Shown: piece by piece, positions 1-8,542 of the stretch
How positions within the stretch are numbered: the first letter of the stretch is position 1
Layout: each line of letters opens with the position of its first letter
NCBI GenBank assembly: GCA_900128395.1
Contig: LT649639.1
Span: forward strand, 1 to 17,523
Reading direction: 5' to 3'
Length of the DNA: 17,523 nt
Source: Stramenopiles sp. TOSAG23-2
Lineage: Eukaryota; Sar
Position numbers and translations under genes: made by a program
The notes under the pieces: generated by a model
What the model was told of the DNA's origin: nothing
The model's database searches: none
Seen by the model: only the letters and a program-made list of their open reading frames with translations

Positions 1-1718
1 GGGCTACGCATGGGGAACCAAATGATATTAATTCCCATCCACATGTGAATAACGATGGTACATTATCAGCTGTTCATAATGGTATCATTGAAAATTATGA
101 AACCATTAAAAAAAGATTGCAAGCAAAAGGGTATAAATTTATCTCGGAGACGGATACGGAAGCATTGGTACATTTAGTCGACGATGTGCGTAAAACGTCC
201 CATACGTCGTTGACATTGGAAGAAGCTGTTGGATTGGCATTATGCCAAGTTACTGGTACCTTTGGTGTTGTTTTCATCGATAGCAATACACCAGATACAT
301 TAGTTGGTGCAAGACATGGTTCGCCTATGATATTAGGTGTTGGTCAAGATGGGGATGAATTTTTTTTATCCTCCGATGCAGCTGCTATTATTGAATATAC
401 CAATACCGTTGTATATTTAGAAGAAGGTGATATTTGCACATTGAAACGTGATGGGTATAAAATTGGCTCTTTGCATAGTGCAAGGGAAAGTTACAATGCA
501 AATATGTTCCAAGCATTGTTGCAATTAGCAAAAAGCGATGGTGATTCCATCCAATTGCAACATAAATCAAAACAATTGCCACAGCATAATTTAGAAATGA
601 ATATTGCTGCTATCGAGAAACAAGGATATAAACATTTCATGTTAAAAGAAGTGATGGAACAACCACGTGTATTGGAAAATTGCATGCGTGGGCGTATCGA
701 TGCAAGTAAAAATTTCATTCGTTTAGGTGGTTTAGTTAGTGTCATGGATAAATTGCTGAAAGCAAGGCGTTTTGTCATTTGTGCATGTGGTACCTCGTGG
801 CATAGTGCATTGGTTGGGGAATATTTATTTGAAAGTTTATGCCGTGTTCCAGTCGAAGTGGAATATGCAAGTGAATTTAGATATCGTGAACCAATTTTAT
901 TTGAAGATGATGTCGTCATTGTTATTTCTCAAAGTGGGGAAACGGCGGATACGTTAGCTGCTGTACGTGAAGCGAAGCGCCAAAATGTCTTGACATTGGG
1001 TTTAGTAAATTCCGTCGGTAGTACCATTGCAAGAGAAACGGATGCAGGTGTATATCTACATGTTGGTCCAGAAATTGGTGTTGCATCGACGAAAGCATTT
1101 ACTGGTCAAATATGTGTTTTAACTATGATGGCTTTGATGATTGCAAAGGAAAAAAAAACGGTGGAAGATGCAGAATTGCAAAATTATTTAACACAATTGC
1201 AAACGATTCCATCTCACGTAGCAAACGTATTGGAACAAACTGAAAAAATCATGAATATATCGAAAACATTTCGTTATGCAAGTAATTTCTTATATTTAGG
1301 ACGTGGTTTTAATTTTCCAGTTGCATTGGAAGGTGCATTGAAATTAAAAGAAATTTCATATATCCATGCGGAAGGATACCCAGCAGCAGAAATGAAACAT
1401 GGTCCATTAGCATTAATTGATCGATTTATGCCAGTAGTCATGATTGCACCAAGTAGTGATCCAACATATGATAAAACAAAAGCAAATATTAAAGAAGTAT
1501 TGGCTCGTAAAGGTAGCGTCATTGCAATCACGGAAAGTGGTAACAATGAATTGGATGCAGAATGTGAACATGTTATCTATACACCAAATGTACCAGAATG
1601 CATGCAACCATTAGTAACTGTTATCCCATTGCAATTGTTATCATATTATATTGCTGATTTACGAGGATGTTCAATTGATCAACCTAGAAATTTAGCCAAA
1701 AGTGTTACGGTAGAATAA
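1..1718 (+). CDS. glmS: Glutamine-fructose-6-phosphate aminotransferase (isomerizing), 5'-partial
   Basis: Makes glucosamine-6-phosphate from fructose-6-phosphate and glutamine, the committed step to UDP-GlcNAc. The frame is open from base 3, so the gene starts before the window; the catalytic N-terminal Cys and roughly 90 residues are missing. 571 residues remain. The glutaminase half shows ATHGEPNDINSHPH, HNGIIENY and SETDTE. Two SIS (sugar isomerase) domains follow, with ACGTSWHS, SQSGETADT, GPEIGVASTKAF, LGRGFNFPVALEGALKLKE and EGYPAAEMKHGPLALI. The C-terminus PRNLAKSVTVE is the family hallmark. The linker between halves lacks the roughly 40-residue insertion of animal enzymes, and many blocks (GEYLFE, PVEVEYASEFRYR, RGC..DQPRNLAK) resemble Bacteroidetes GlmS as I recall it. 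GTG at 45 is an internal Val, not a start. Convergent with the PP2A catalytic gene. Family certain; transfer origin inferred. Confidence 0.95.
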   Translation, partial: ATHGEPNDINSHPHVNNDGTLSAVHNGIIENYETIKKRLQAKGYKFISETDTEALVHLVDDVRKTSHTSLTLEEAVGLALCQVTGTFGVVFIDSNTPDTLVGARHGSPMILGVGQDGDEFFLSSDAAAIIEYTNTVVYLEEGDICTLKRDGYKIGSLHSARESYNANMFQALLQLAKSDGDSIQLQHKSKQLPQHNLEMNIAAIEKQGYKHFMLKEVMEQPRVLENCMRGRIDASKNFIRLGGLVSVMDKLLKARRFVICACGTSWHSALVGEYLFESLCRVPVEVEYASEFRYREPILFEDDVVIVISQSGETADTLAAVREAKRQNVLTLGLVNSVGSTIARETDAGVYLHVGPEIGVASTKAFTGQICVLTMMALMIAKEKKTVEDAELQNYLTQLQTIPSHVANVLEQTEKIMNISKTFRYASNFLYLGRGFNFPVALEGALKLKEISYIHAEGYPAAEMKHGPLALIDRFMPVVMIAPSSDPTYDKTKANIKEVLARKGSVIAITESGNNELDAECEHVIYTPNVPECMQPLVTVIPLQLLSYYIADLRGCSIDQPRNLAKSVTVE

Positions 1719-2136
1719 GTGTGTGTGTGTGTTTATAGAAAAGATTGTGAGGGAAGAATAATGTAACACACGTGTTATCATATTTTAAATAAGATACACA
1801 CCAAATGTGGGTATGTACGCAAAAACAGTAAATTTAAATTTCAATTTTATGATATGATATGATAAAATATATTTATAATATAATAAAAATATTGATATAT
1901 TTATGATATGCACATATGTGTATATTAAAAAAAAAATTCAATGCCTGGGGCGGAAGGGTTGAGATTATAAAAATCTCTCTCTCTCGTCTTTTTATTTCTA
2001 AATTTTTTTAATATATTATATATATATTTATATATACACACACAGACACACAATTTTTCTTTTCATAAAAATTCTCTCTTGGTAACACCACACTCCTCAC
2101 TCTCTCTCTTCACCACACATATATATTTTATTTTTT
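1719..2136. other. Convergent 3' intergenic spacer with simple repeats
   Basis: This spacer of 418 bases lies between two convergent stop codons. It holds a GT run just after the first stop, long A/T tracts, several AATAAA-like stretches near 1880, a CT run around 1975-1987 and CA/CT-rich tracts around 2035-2115. No ORF or RNA gene is apparent. Both mature 3' ends must fall here. Confidence 0.6.
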
Positions 2137-3213
2137 TTATAAAAAGTAATCCGGTGTTCTACGTGTTACCTCTGGTTTACCTCTACGTGGTGCAGGATCA
2201 AATTGTAAAAATGTATATTTCATATGCTCATCGATTTCCATAATAGCTGCTTGATTCCCACAACGATAACAATAATTTGGTGCGCTAAATAATGTAACAA
2301 CGTTTTTATCATGCGTCCATGCAAACCCATCCATTACCAATTGATGGGCACGGCATACTAATGTTAAACCATTTGTATGATTAAACATTTCACTAATATC
2401 TTGACCAAATGTATAACCAGCGCCACGTGGGGATATACCCCAACCAATCCGATCATCTGGATCACTCCATAATAAATCACATATTGGCCCTTCATGTGGT
2501 ACTTCCTGTTCCCGTTCCAATGCACGGATATGATCCAACGTATCTAAACTTGGGCTCAAACCGCCATGTGGACAAAAGATTTGATTTTCAATTATACATG
2601 TCAATGGCAAGGAATCAAATAAATCAGTAAAATATTTCCATACATTTGCATTACCATATTTTCTTAAACATTCATCATAAAAACCATATACTTGTGTAAT
2701 TTGCCTAGTTTCATGGTTTCCACGTAGTAAATGGATACGATCCCGATATCGTACTTTCAATGCAACAACCAACGTTACGGTCTCTACTGAAAAATAACCA
2801 CGATCGACGTAATCACCCATTAATAAAAAATTAGTATCAGGTGCATATCCACCAATACGAAATAATTCCATTAAATCATGAAATTGACCATGTACATCGC
2901 CAACTACAGTAACTGGTGCATTGACAGCTTGTACATTACTTTCTTTGGTCAATATTTCACGTGCCATTTGGCACAGTTGCTTAACGTCTGCCTCTGCTAA
3001 TGGTTTGCACTCCATTAAATTTTTCACCCATTCATCACATTTTGCAACAATATTACCAACACCACCTTTAGTTGCTTCACTTGGTGTAGCATTTGTTGCA
3101 TTTGTCGCTACATTGTTGTTATTCGTTGTCCCATTATTATTATTATTATTTTGTGCTTGTTGTGTTGCCGTTCCCGCCGTATTGTTTTCATTGTTAACGA
3201 CTACGCTCGACAT
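2137..3213 (-). CDS. PPP2CA: Serine/threonine protein phosphatase 2A catalytic subunit
   Basis: Catalytic subunit of PP2A, a cytosolic and nuclear Ser/Thr phosphatase that works in a trimer with scaffold A and a B subunit. 358 residues against 309 in human; the difference is an N-terminal Asn/Thr/Gln-rich extension of about 49 residues. The phosphoesterase core is complete: GDVHGQ (D106, H108), GDYVDRG (D134), RGNHE (N166, H167), CPHGG (H216), [10 protein letters not shown] (R263) and RAHQ (H290). These are the two-metal ligands and the phosphate-binding Arg, each offset by 49 from human. It ends TRRTPDYFL, the PP2A tail that is methylated on the terminal Leu and phosphorylated on the Tyr (Y356), which separates PP2A from PP4 and PP6. 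ATG at 3213; no intron seen. The scaffold partner is at 12210-14000. Confidence 0.96.
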   Translation of the reverse strand: MSSVVVNNENNTAGTATQQAQNNNNNNGTTNNNNVATNATNATPSEATKGGVGNIVAKCDEWVKNLMECKPLAEADVKQLCQMAREILTKESNVQAVNAPVTVVGDVHGQFHDLMELFRIGGYAPDTNFLLMGDYVDRGYFSVETVTLVVALKVRYRDRIHLLRGNHETRQITQVYGFYDECLRKYGNANVWKYFTDLFDSLPLTCIIENQIFCPHGGLSPSLDTLDHIRALEREQEVPHEGPICDLLWSDPDDRIGWGISPRGAGYTFGQDISEMFNHTNGLTLVCRAHQLVMDGFAWTHDKNVVTLFSAPNYCYRCGNQAAIMEIDEHMKYTFLQFDPAPRRGKPEVTRRTPDYFL

Positions 3214-3268
3214 GTTTATATTGTTATTATATGATATACTGAAAGAGATATATATAAAATGTTTTGTT

Positions 3269-3309
3269 CTATCTTGTCGATCTTGTCTTGTCTATCTTGT
3301 CTATCTTGT
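3269..3309 (-). repeat. 9-nt direct repeat cluster upstream of PP2A-C
   Basis: Read on the minus strand, this is four 9-nt units of ACAAGATAG (one as ACAAGATCG) plus one truncated 5-nt unit, 41 bases in all. It lies about 55-96 bases upstream of the PP2A catalytic ATG, so it is either in the 5' leader or the proximal promoter. No known site is recognised. Confidence 0.8.
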
Positions 3310-4185
3310 ATTCAATTATTCAATATATTTGTTCATAAATATTCAAATTTTACATAAAAAAAAAAAAAAAAATTACTGCAAGAACTTTCTAAAGTTAAGG
3401 TTAAATGTTACATATATCCAAAGTGTACTTTTTTGTTGTTGTAGTTTTATAGATACTGTATATATTTTAAATATCTTTTTATAATAAAGAATCATATTTT
3501 ATGTAGATATTATTTTCCTTAAAACAAATTTTTTGGGCCATCGTAGAAATGGTATGTTTATTCATTCTACTATTATGATTATTATTGTTGTACTATGGCA
3601 CTGCTATGATGATGGGGGAAAAAAATGTTTTTTTTTTGATTTTTTTGATTTTTTTACTTTTTCGATTTTTTTGTTTTAATGTACCATAAATAATATTGTT
3701 TACTCTAGACGTTTACCTATTTAAATGCATGTAATTTTGTATGTACCCTTATCGAATACTCTTTGATTTTTTGATTTTTTTTAATAATTTTTTTTTTTTT
3801 TATTTTATCGTCACTTTTTTCTTTTCTTTTCTTTAGTTCTGCCAGAGGCCTATTTTTTAGTTCAAACGCCGAATTTTAAAATTGAGATGTCGATGGATTT
3901 TGTCTTCAAAAAAAAATCGATAATATGTTCCTTCATCTATATAATATACTGTATTTAATCTAGTTCACTAATTATTAATTATCGGATATTATTTTTACTA
4001 TTCGACTCGAAATAGTCATTTTGGTAACTTTTGTCTTCTCGAATTATCTATCGTTATAAATTACACCTAGAAAGAGTAGATTTTGCATTATTATTTGTAA
4101 TATTTATATTTGAAAGATATAGATATATATATATAGATATATATTATATTATCAATCTATAAATATTTACTATTCAAAGTAACAG

Positions 4186-4206
4186 CAACAACAACAACAA
4201 CAACAA
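4186..4206 (+). repeat. (CAA)7 microsatellite
   Basis: Seven perfect CAA units in noncoding DNA, followed by an A run. No function is evident. Confidence 0.9.
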
Positions 4207-4677
4207 AAATTAAAAAGTAATATTTTTTTTTTTTTTCGAACATCATCATTGCACCATTCATCAAAATTTATTTAAAAAAGTGAAATTTAGACATTTTTAT
4301 ATATATAAACAAAACAAAAAAAAAGACATCTGGAACAAAATAATACAAACACGTTCTATTTTCCAACAAAACATTTTCATATATATTGCTACATAAACGT
4401 ATTTCATTTTTTTCTTGACTTTTTGTGAAAATAAAGTTCCTTTTGTATAACAGAAGCAAAGCAAAATAATAATAAATTAGCAAAAACTACAATAACGACA
4501 ACGTCTTTATTTTTTGGTATAAATAATTATTATATTATTCATACATTATTCGTTCCTGTATATATAATACATATATATAGATATATACAAACATATATTT
4601 TTTTTTATATTTGTTCAATTACATACACAAAAAAAAAATAAAAGTAAAGAATAGTAATAATTTAAACATAATACATC

Positions 4678-5640
4678 ATGGCATCAACAATAAATGAAGA
4701 ATCTAAAACAACAACTGGATCAAAACGTTTAATTGTGTTTGATTTTGATCGTACATTAGCAACAGTTGAAGTGAACGCGGTTGCACTGACTGATGCAAAA
4801 AAAGCTATGGGTGGAAAATATCGTGTAAGTTCTTATACGCGTATATATTTCTTTATTAATACATATCTCCAATAAAAACAAAAAAAAACTAACATATCAA
4901 AATATACACATACATTGTATTATTCTTTAAACACACATACGTAATAATAGCTTGATTGGGTACGTAAATTATTAAATGAATTAGTTAGCAATGATGTAAA
5001 ATTAGCAATATTAAGTTTGAATCATAAACATTTTATAACACGTGCATTGACGGCAAAATTTGTTCATATGCAAAATTTTTTCTACTTAACACCTATATTG
5101 GATGATGCGACTGTAACTGGTAATAATCCTCCAGAAGAAGAGGAGGAGGAAGAAGACGATGATGATATGTTATTAATGGCACCGGTGAAGAAAACAAAAA
5201 GCAAAGAAGCCATTGAAGCTGAGCAAAATAGAATGAAAATTGAATCGTTAAAGAAAAACAATACAGAATTAGTATATGGACGTGATTCATATGAAAAATC
5301 AAATAAAAATTATACCAAATCGATTGAAATACAAAATATGATTATGAATGCGTGTGGTATTACAAATGCAAACGATGTTTTATTTATTGATGATGATCCA
5401 GATAACATACGTGATTTAAATGCAAATTTACCAGGTTGTAAAACGATTTGGGTCAAACGTAATCCAACTGCATTTCATCCATATGGCTTTACTAAAGCCC
5501 ATGGTGAAATTATGTCATTATTTGGTAAAAAACAAGATGATCAATTGGAAACCATACAAATGGAAAATGGTTTAGTAATATTACAAAAAAAAGTAATTAA
5601 AGAAGGTGATGATGATAATAATGCAACGAATAAGAAATAA
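4678..5640 (+). CDS. HAD-superfamily hydrolase-like protein, two exons
   Basis: Exons 4678-4824 and 4951-5640 join in phase 0 to give 278 residues. Haloacid-dehalogenase motifs are present. Motif I is FDFDRTLA (D22 and D24, with T26 giving DxDxT). Motif II is probably S71 in AILSLN. A plausible motif III lysine is K172 in YTKSIEI. Motif IV is LFIDDDPDN (D196-D198). Together these suggest a Mg-dependent phosphatase, probably cytosolic since no signal peptide or TM segment is seen. Between motifs II and IV lies an acidic run (E111-E117, D118-D121) followed by a Lys/Glu-rich linker, which replaces any obvious cap domain. The C-terminus is short and acidic. ATG at 4678 is the start of the frame that encodes motif I. 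The substrate is unknown; an MDP-1-like or FCP-like protein phosphatase is possible but not shown. Confidence 0.85.
4825..4950 (+). other. Spliceosomal intron in the HAD gene
   Basis: This 126-nt intron begins GTAAGT and ends ATAATAG. Removing it joins codon 49 (CGT) to CTT GAT TGG in phase 0. The intron is AT-rich and carries in-frame stops. Without splicing, motif I and motif IV would sit in separate ORFs. Confidence 0.88.
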
Positions 5641-6256
5641 ATCACTTGCATATACTAGAGGTGTATGTATGCACTGTGAATGAAATTTGGTAGAGTATGA
5701 TATTGAAGTTTTTTTGTAATTTTCAATTTTATATTTATAGATACGAAAAGCGCGAGTTCGTAAAATATATATTTTAAAAACGCTTTTGAGAAAAAAACAA
5801 ACCCGACGAATCATGTTTGATTCATCCCTCTGATGTTCGTGGTTTATATACGCGGTCGTGCATCGATGCATTTTTTTGAAAACAAGAAAAAGATATGATG
5901 AACAAGAGTTGTGCGTGTAAAACTGTAATATAATATAATATATTTTTAAATTTAAAAGAGCTTTAAAAAAACAAAAAGGGCGATTCATTGTCATATCAAA
6001 TTTTTAAACTCTCATACACACACACCTCTTTTCGTCGTCTATATAATGAATTTTTTTTTTATATATATAATATTTTTCAACCATATTTATTTAAACAAGC
6101 ACATATATATCTTTTTCTATTTATATATATATACATACATACGCGTACATATCGTATATTACATATATCTATCTATAATATATACGAAGTATATACATAT
6201 ATATATATATTGGATCATTGTCCCAAGAATACAAAACATCATCAAACATTTTATTA
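5641..6256. other. Convergent 3' intergenic spacer
   Basis: This stretch of 616 bases lies between the HAD stop and the stop of the calcyphosin-like gene. The second half is (AT)n and poly-T rich. Around 5800-5877 it is less AT-biased, with an inverted repeat GAATCA/TGATTC and a 12-bp palindrome at 5859-5870 followed by seven Ts. ORFs here are low-complexity Tyr/Ile readings of AT repeats and I do not accept them. Confidence 0.5.
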
Positions 6257-7162
6257 TTATGCATCCCGTACAACTGTTTCACAATCTTTTGTTTCCCCCA
6301 TAAATGAACTTACAAATTGTTTAATCGACATATTACCAGTTTCATTGCCATATAAATAAAAGAAACCTTCAACATCCGCAGGTTTTAATGGGATACCAAA
6401 GCATCTCATTGCTTCCCCAAATTCAGATGGGCTTAATTTATCTGCATCATCTGCATCTTGAAATTTTAAATTTCGTAATATAGTCACTTTTTGCGATTCA
6501 CCACCTTTTTTCTTTTGTATTACTTTATTTCTTAATACGTTAATTAATAATAATAAACGTGGTTTGTCCACAACATCTTGGTTTTCTTTTACCGTAAATA
6601 AACTTTCTACCAATTGAACAAAATAATTATCTCTTGGGCATACTGCACTAACGCCTTGCCAATAATCTGCAAATGCTTGCTTGTCTACGCCTGCCATAGG
6701 CATTGCTTCTGCAAAACGTTTTGCAACAATATCTGCTTCAATAGTACCGGCACGTACATCTGGATGTTGTGCTGCATTATAGGATTGGCATACGGTGTCT
6801 ACGTCTACAAATCCACCATCTGGTGCACATGTGTTCCATGCAATGTTGACCATGTTTGCGCGTCTTGCATTTACTGGTGGGCATAAGTCACTCATAAAAT
6901 TTTGTACATTGATCACACCACTATTTTTTGCATCCAATTGTTTATATATGGAAGTCACTTCTTGTGTACTTAAAAATAAACCACAATAATTTATCACATC
7001 ACCAAAATCAGATTTATCACATACACCTTGTCCATCCCAATCTACGGTAATAAATGCTTCATTTAATTTATCAAATGATGGTGAACGTAATGCAAATGCT
7101 TGACATCGCAATGATTCCAATACAGCATCATATGCTGCACGTATATTATCAATAGTACTCAT
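6257..7162 (-). CDS. Calcyphosin-like EF-hand protein
   Basis: 301 residues from the ATG at 7162; an in-frame TTG further upstream is not needed. The middle section matches the calcyphosin/CAPSL pattern as I recall it: LCPPVNARRANMV followed by SYNAAQHPDVRAGT and then FADYWQGVSAVCPRDNYFV, which align with its LRPPMSRAR, VYNAKHHP and YYAGVSA blocks. EF-hand loops can be placed at 41-52 (D41, D43, G46, but D at position 12), 77-88 (no acidic residue at position 12), about 111-123 (degenerate) and 236-247 (D236, D238, D241, E247, the best one). Animal calcyphosins are about 190-210 residues, so a C-terminal section of about 100 residues with a further EF pair is extra. Likely a soluble Ca-responsive protein; one or two working sites at most. 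Calcyphosin relatives are common in flagellated cells, but a ciliary role here is only inference. Confidence 0.85.
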   Translation of the reverse strand: MSTIDNIRAAYDAVLESLRCQAFALRSPSFDKLNEAFITVDWDGQGVCDKSDFGDVINYCGLFLSTQEVTSIYKQLDAKNSGVINVQNFMSDLCPPVNARRANMVNIAWNTCAPDGGFVDVDTVCQSYNAAQHPDVRAGTIEADIVAKRFAEAMPMAGVDKQAFADYWQGVSAVCPRDNYFVQLVESLFTVKENQDVVDKPRLLLLINVLRNKVIQKKKGGESQKVTILRNLKFQDADDADKLSPSEFGEAMRCFGIPLKPADVEGFFYLYGNETGNMSIKQFVSSFMGETKDCETVVRDA

Positions 7163-8542
7163 ACTTTTTTTTTTAATTATTTTGTTCAATTTCTCAATAT
7201 TCTATAATAATAAAAATTATTAAATTATTTTATAATCTATCACAAAAAAGATGAAAAAAAAAATAATAACTAAATTCTTTTGAGCAACGGGCAATTACTT
7301 TACTTTTTTCTATATATTAAATATATCAAAAATATACACACAGATAGAAAGAGAAAGCGGAATGAATTATGATATATTCACATACACATGGAAAGGCATG
7401 TTGCCTTTCGTTTGTTTCAATTTTTTGTTTTTTTTTGATGAAAAATGAAAAATCGAGTCGATTTGGTGTGCCGTTTCCAGTGCTACGTGCCTGCTAAGTG
7501 GCCTGCTCATGATTTAACGAATTTGTGTGCTTGGCCTTTCCAGACGCTTTAGGCTTGAAACTGTTGTAAGATAAATACCTTAATTTAATTATAACCCTAA
7601 TTACAACACGATGTAGCGATTATACTATAGGGGGAATTGATGCTCCTCCAGTTATACTGCCAGCCGGGCCAGGTCTGCAATAGGATGATGATGATTATTA
7701 AGGTGTATTAGTAGTATACAAATATCTATATCTACATATATACAAGATACAAGAAGAGGAGAGGAGAGAGGAGCATAAAAATGTATAGAAGACATGAACA
7801 TATAGGATGTTAGCTTACCTTTACAATAACAATGTATGTACTAACATGTTCAACATTTTTCATAGCAGATGAAATTTCCCCGGATGTCGTCATACGGACA
7901 TATTAATAATGGTAAATTGACAACTAGAAATATGTATTTATATCTATTGCATTACCACTATTACAATAAACTATTTATAATTGTATTTGATGAATGCAAT
8001 GTGTTGATATTCGAGGTAGTACGATTCGGATATTTATATTTACCAGGATGTCCATAATTGAATAATATGGATTTTTAAAGACACAAAGATCTAGCACTAA
8101 ATCTCGCAAGAAGTTGATCATGCGTAAATGATATGATTATTTGTATGGAATTATCCAAATAAATTGTGTCACTATTTATAATGTATTACTATGATAAAAA
8201 CAATACCAATGGAGGTGGAATTTGATGTGTCAAAAAAAAGATAAGAAACGTGTGGAAATATTGATTTGAAGTAAAACAACATATATATCGTATTTTGATG
8301 GTGGTATAGATGTTATATATATTGTATACAAAGTCAAAGATACTCGCTTGTTATATAACAATTTATAATTTATATATATAAATAATATATAAAAAAAGGC
8401 GAAGGAAAAAAAAAAAAGAAAAGAAAGTTGAGAATTATTATTTATTTTTTTGGAATCATTAGTTCCATTATAACACCACATCATTGAATATTTTTAATAA
8501 TTTTATTTTAAAGATTTTACTAATAATATAATCTTAGTGATA
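7163..8542. other. Divergent intergenic region with a GC-richer unexplained core
   Basis: This 1380-base stretch lies between the divergent calcyphosin-like and ankyrin gene starts. Bases about 7450-7700 are clearly less AT-biased than the flanks and show short direct repeats (GCCTGCT twice, TTTCCAG twice). No long ORF, tRNA box pair or known snRNA/SRP motif was recognised. A 62-codon ORF at 7869-8057 starts with ATG but shows no domain and has no neighbour supporting it. The rest is AT-rich, with a purine-rich GAGGAGAG tract near 7755. Confidence 0.5.
7391..7409 (+). repeat. 8-bp perfect hairpin
   Basis: GAAAGGCA (7391-7398) and TGCCTTTC (7402-7409) form an 8-bp stem with a 3-nt loop, followed within about 20 bases by T runs. 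It lies 229 bases upstream of the calcyphosin-like ATG. It could be the 3' end of a small transcript or a leader structure; function unknown. Confidence 0.6.

Larger units (their letters stand above)
3214..4677. other. Divergent intergenic region, probable promoters
   Basis: This 1464-base spacer separates the start codons of the divergent PP2A catalytic and HAD genes, so both promoters should lie here. It contains a 9-nt repeat cluster, an A run near 3357-3372, many T runs between 3620 and 3810, AT dinucleotide stretches near 4120-4150, a CAA microsatellite at 4186-4206 and further AT tracts up to the ATG at 4678. I see no convincing ORF, tRNA or other RNA gene. Confidence 0.55.

Noticed and set aside
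4011-4022. Imperfect inverted repeat around the ATTCGACTCGAAAT-like sequence
   Set aside because: Symmetry is broken by a shift and the region is A/T-rich; not beyond chance.
4268-4483. Minus-strand 71-codon ORF upstream of the HAD gene
   Set aside because: Phe/Tyr-rich translation typical of poly-T/A sequence; no motif, lies in a probable promoter.
7163-7189. Upstream TTG start for the calcyphosin-like protein
   Set aside because: The extension is Lys/Ile from poly-A/T sequence; ATG at 7162 is a normal eukaryotic start.
7593-7602. CCCTAA telomere-like unit
   Set aside because: Single copy only; no array.
7630-7690. Resemblance to 5S rRNA or a tRNA internal box on the minus strand
   Set aside because: A short stretch looks similar, but the upstream 5S boxes and any B-box (GGTTCGA-type) are absent.
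7869-8057. 62-codon ATG ORF in the divergent spacer
   Set aside because: No domain, Tyr/Leu-rich reading of A/T-rich DNA, and no second exon or neighbour that supports it.
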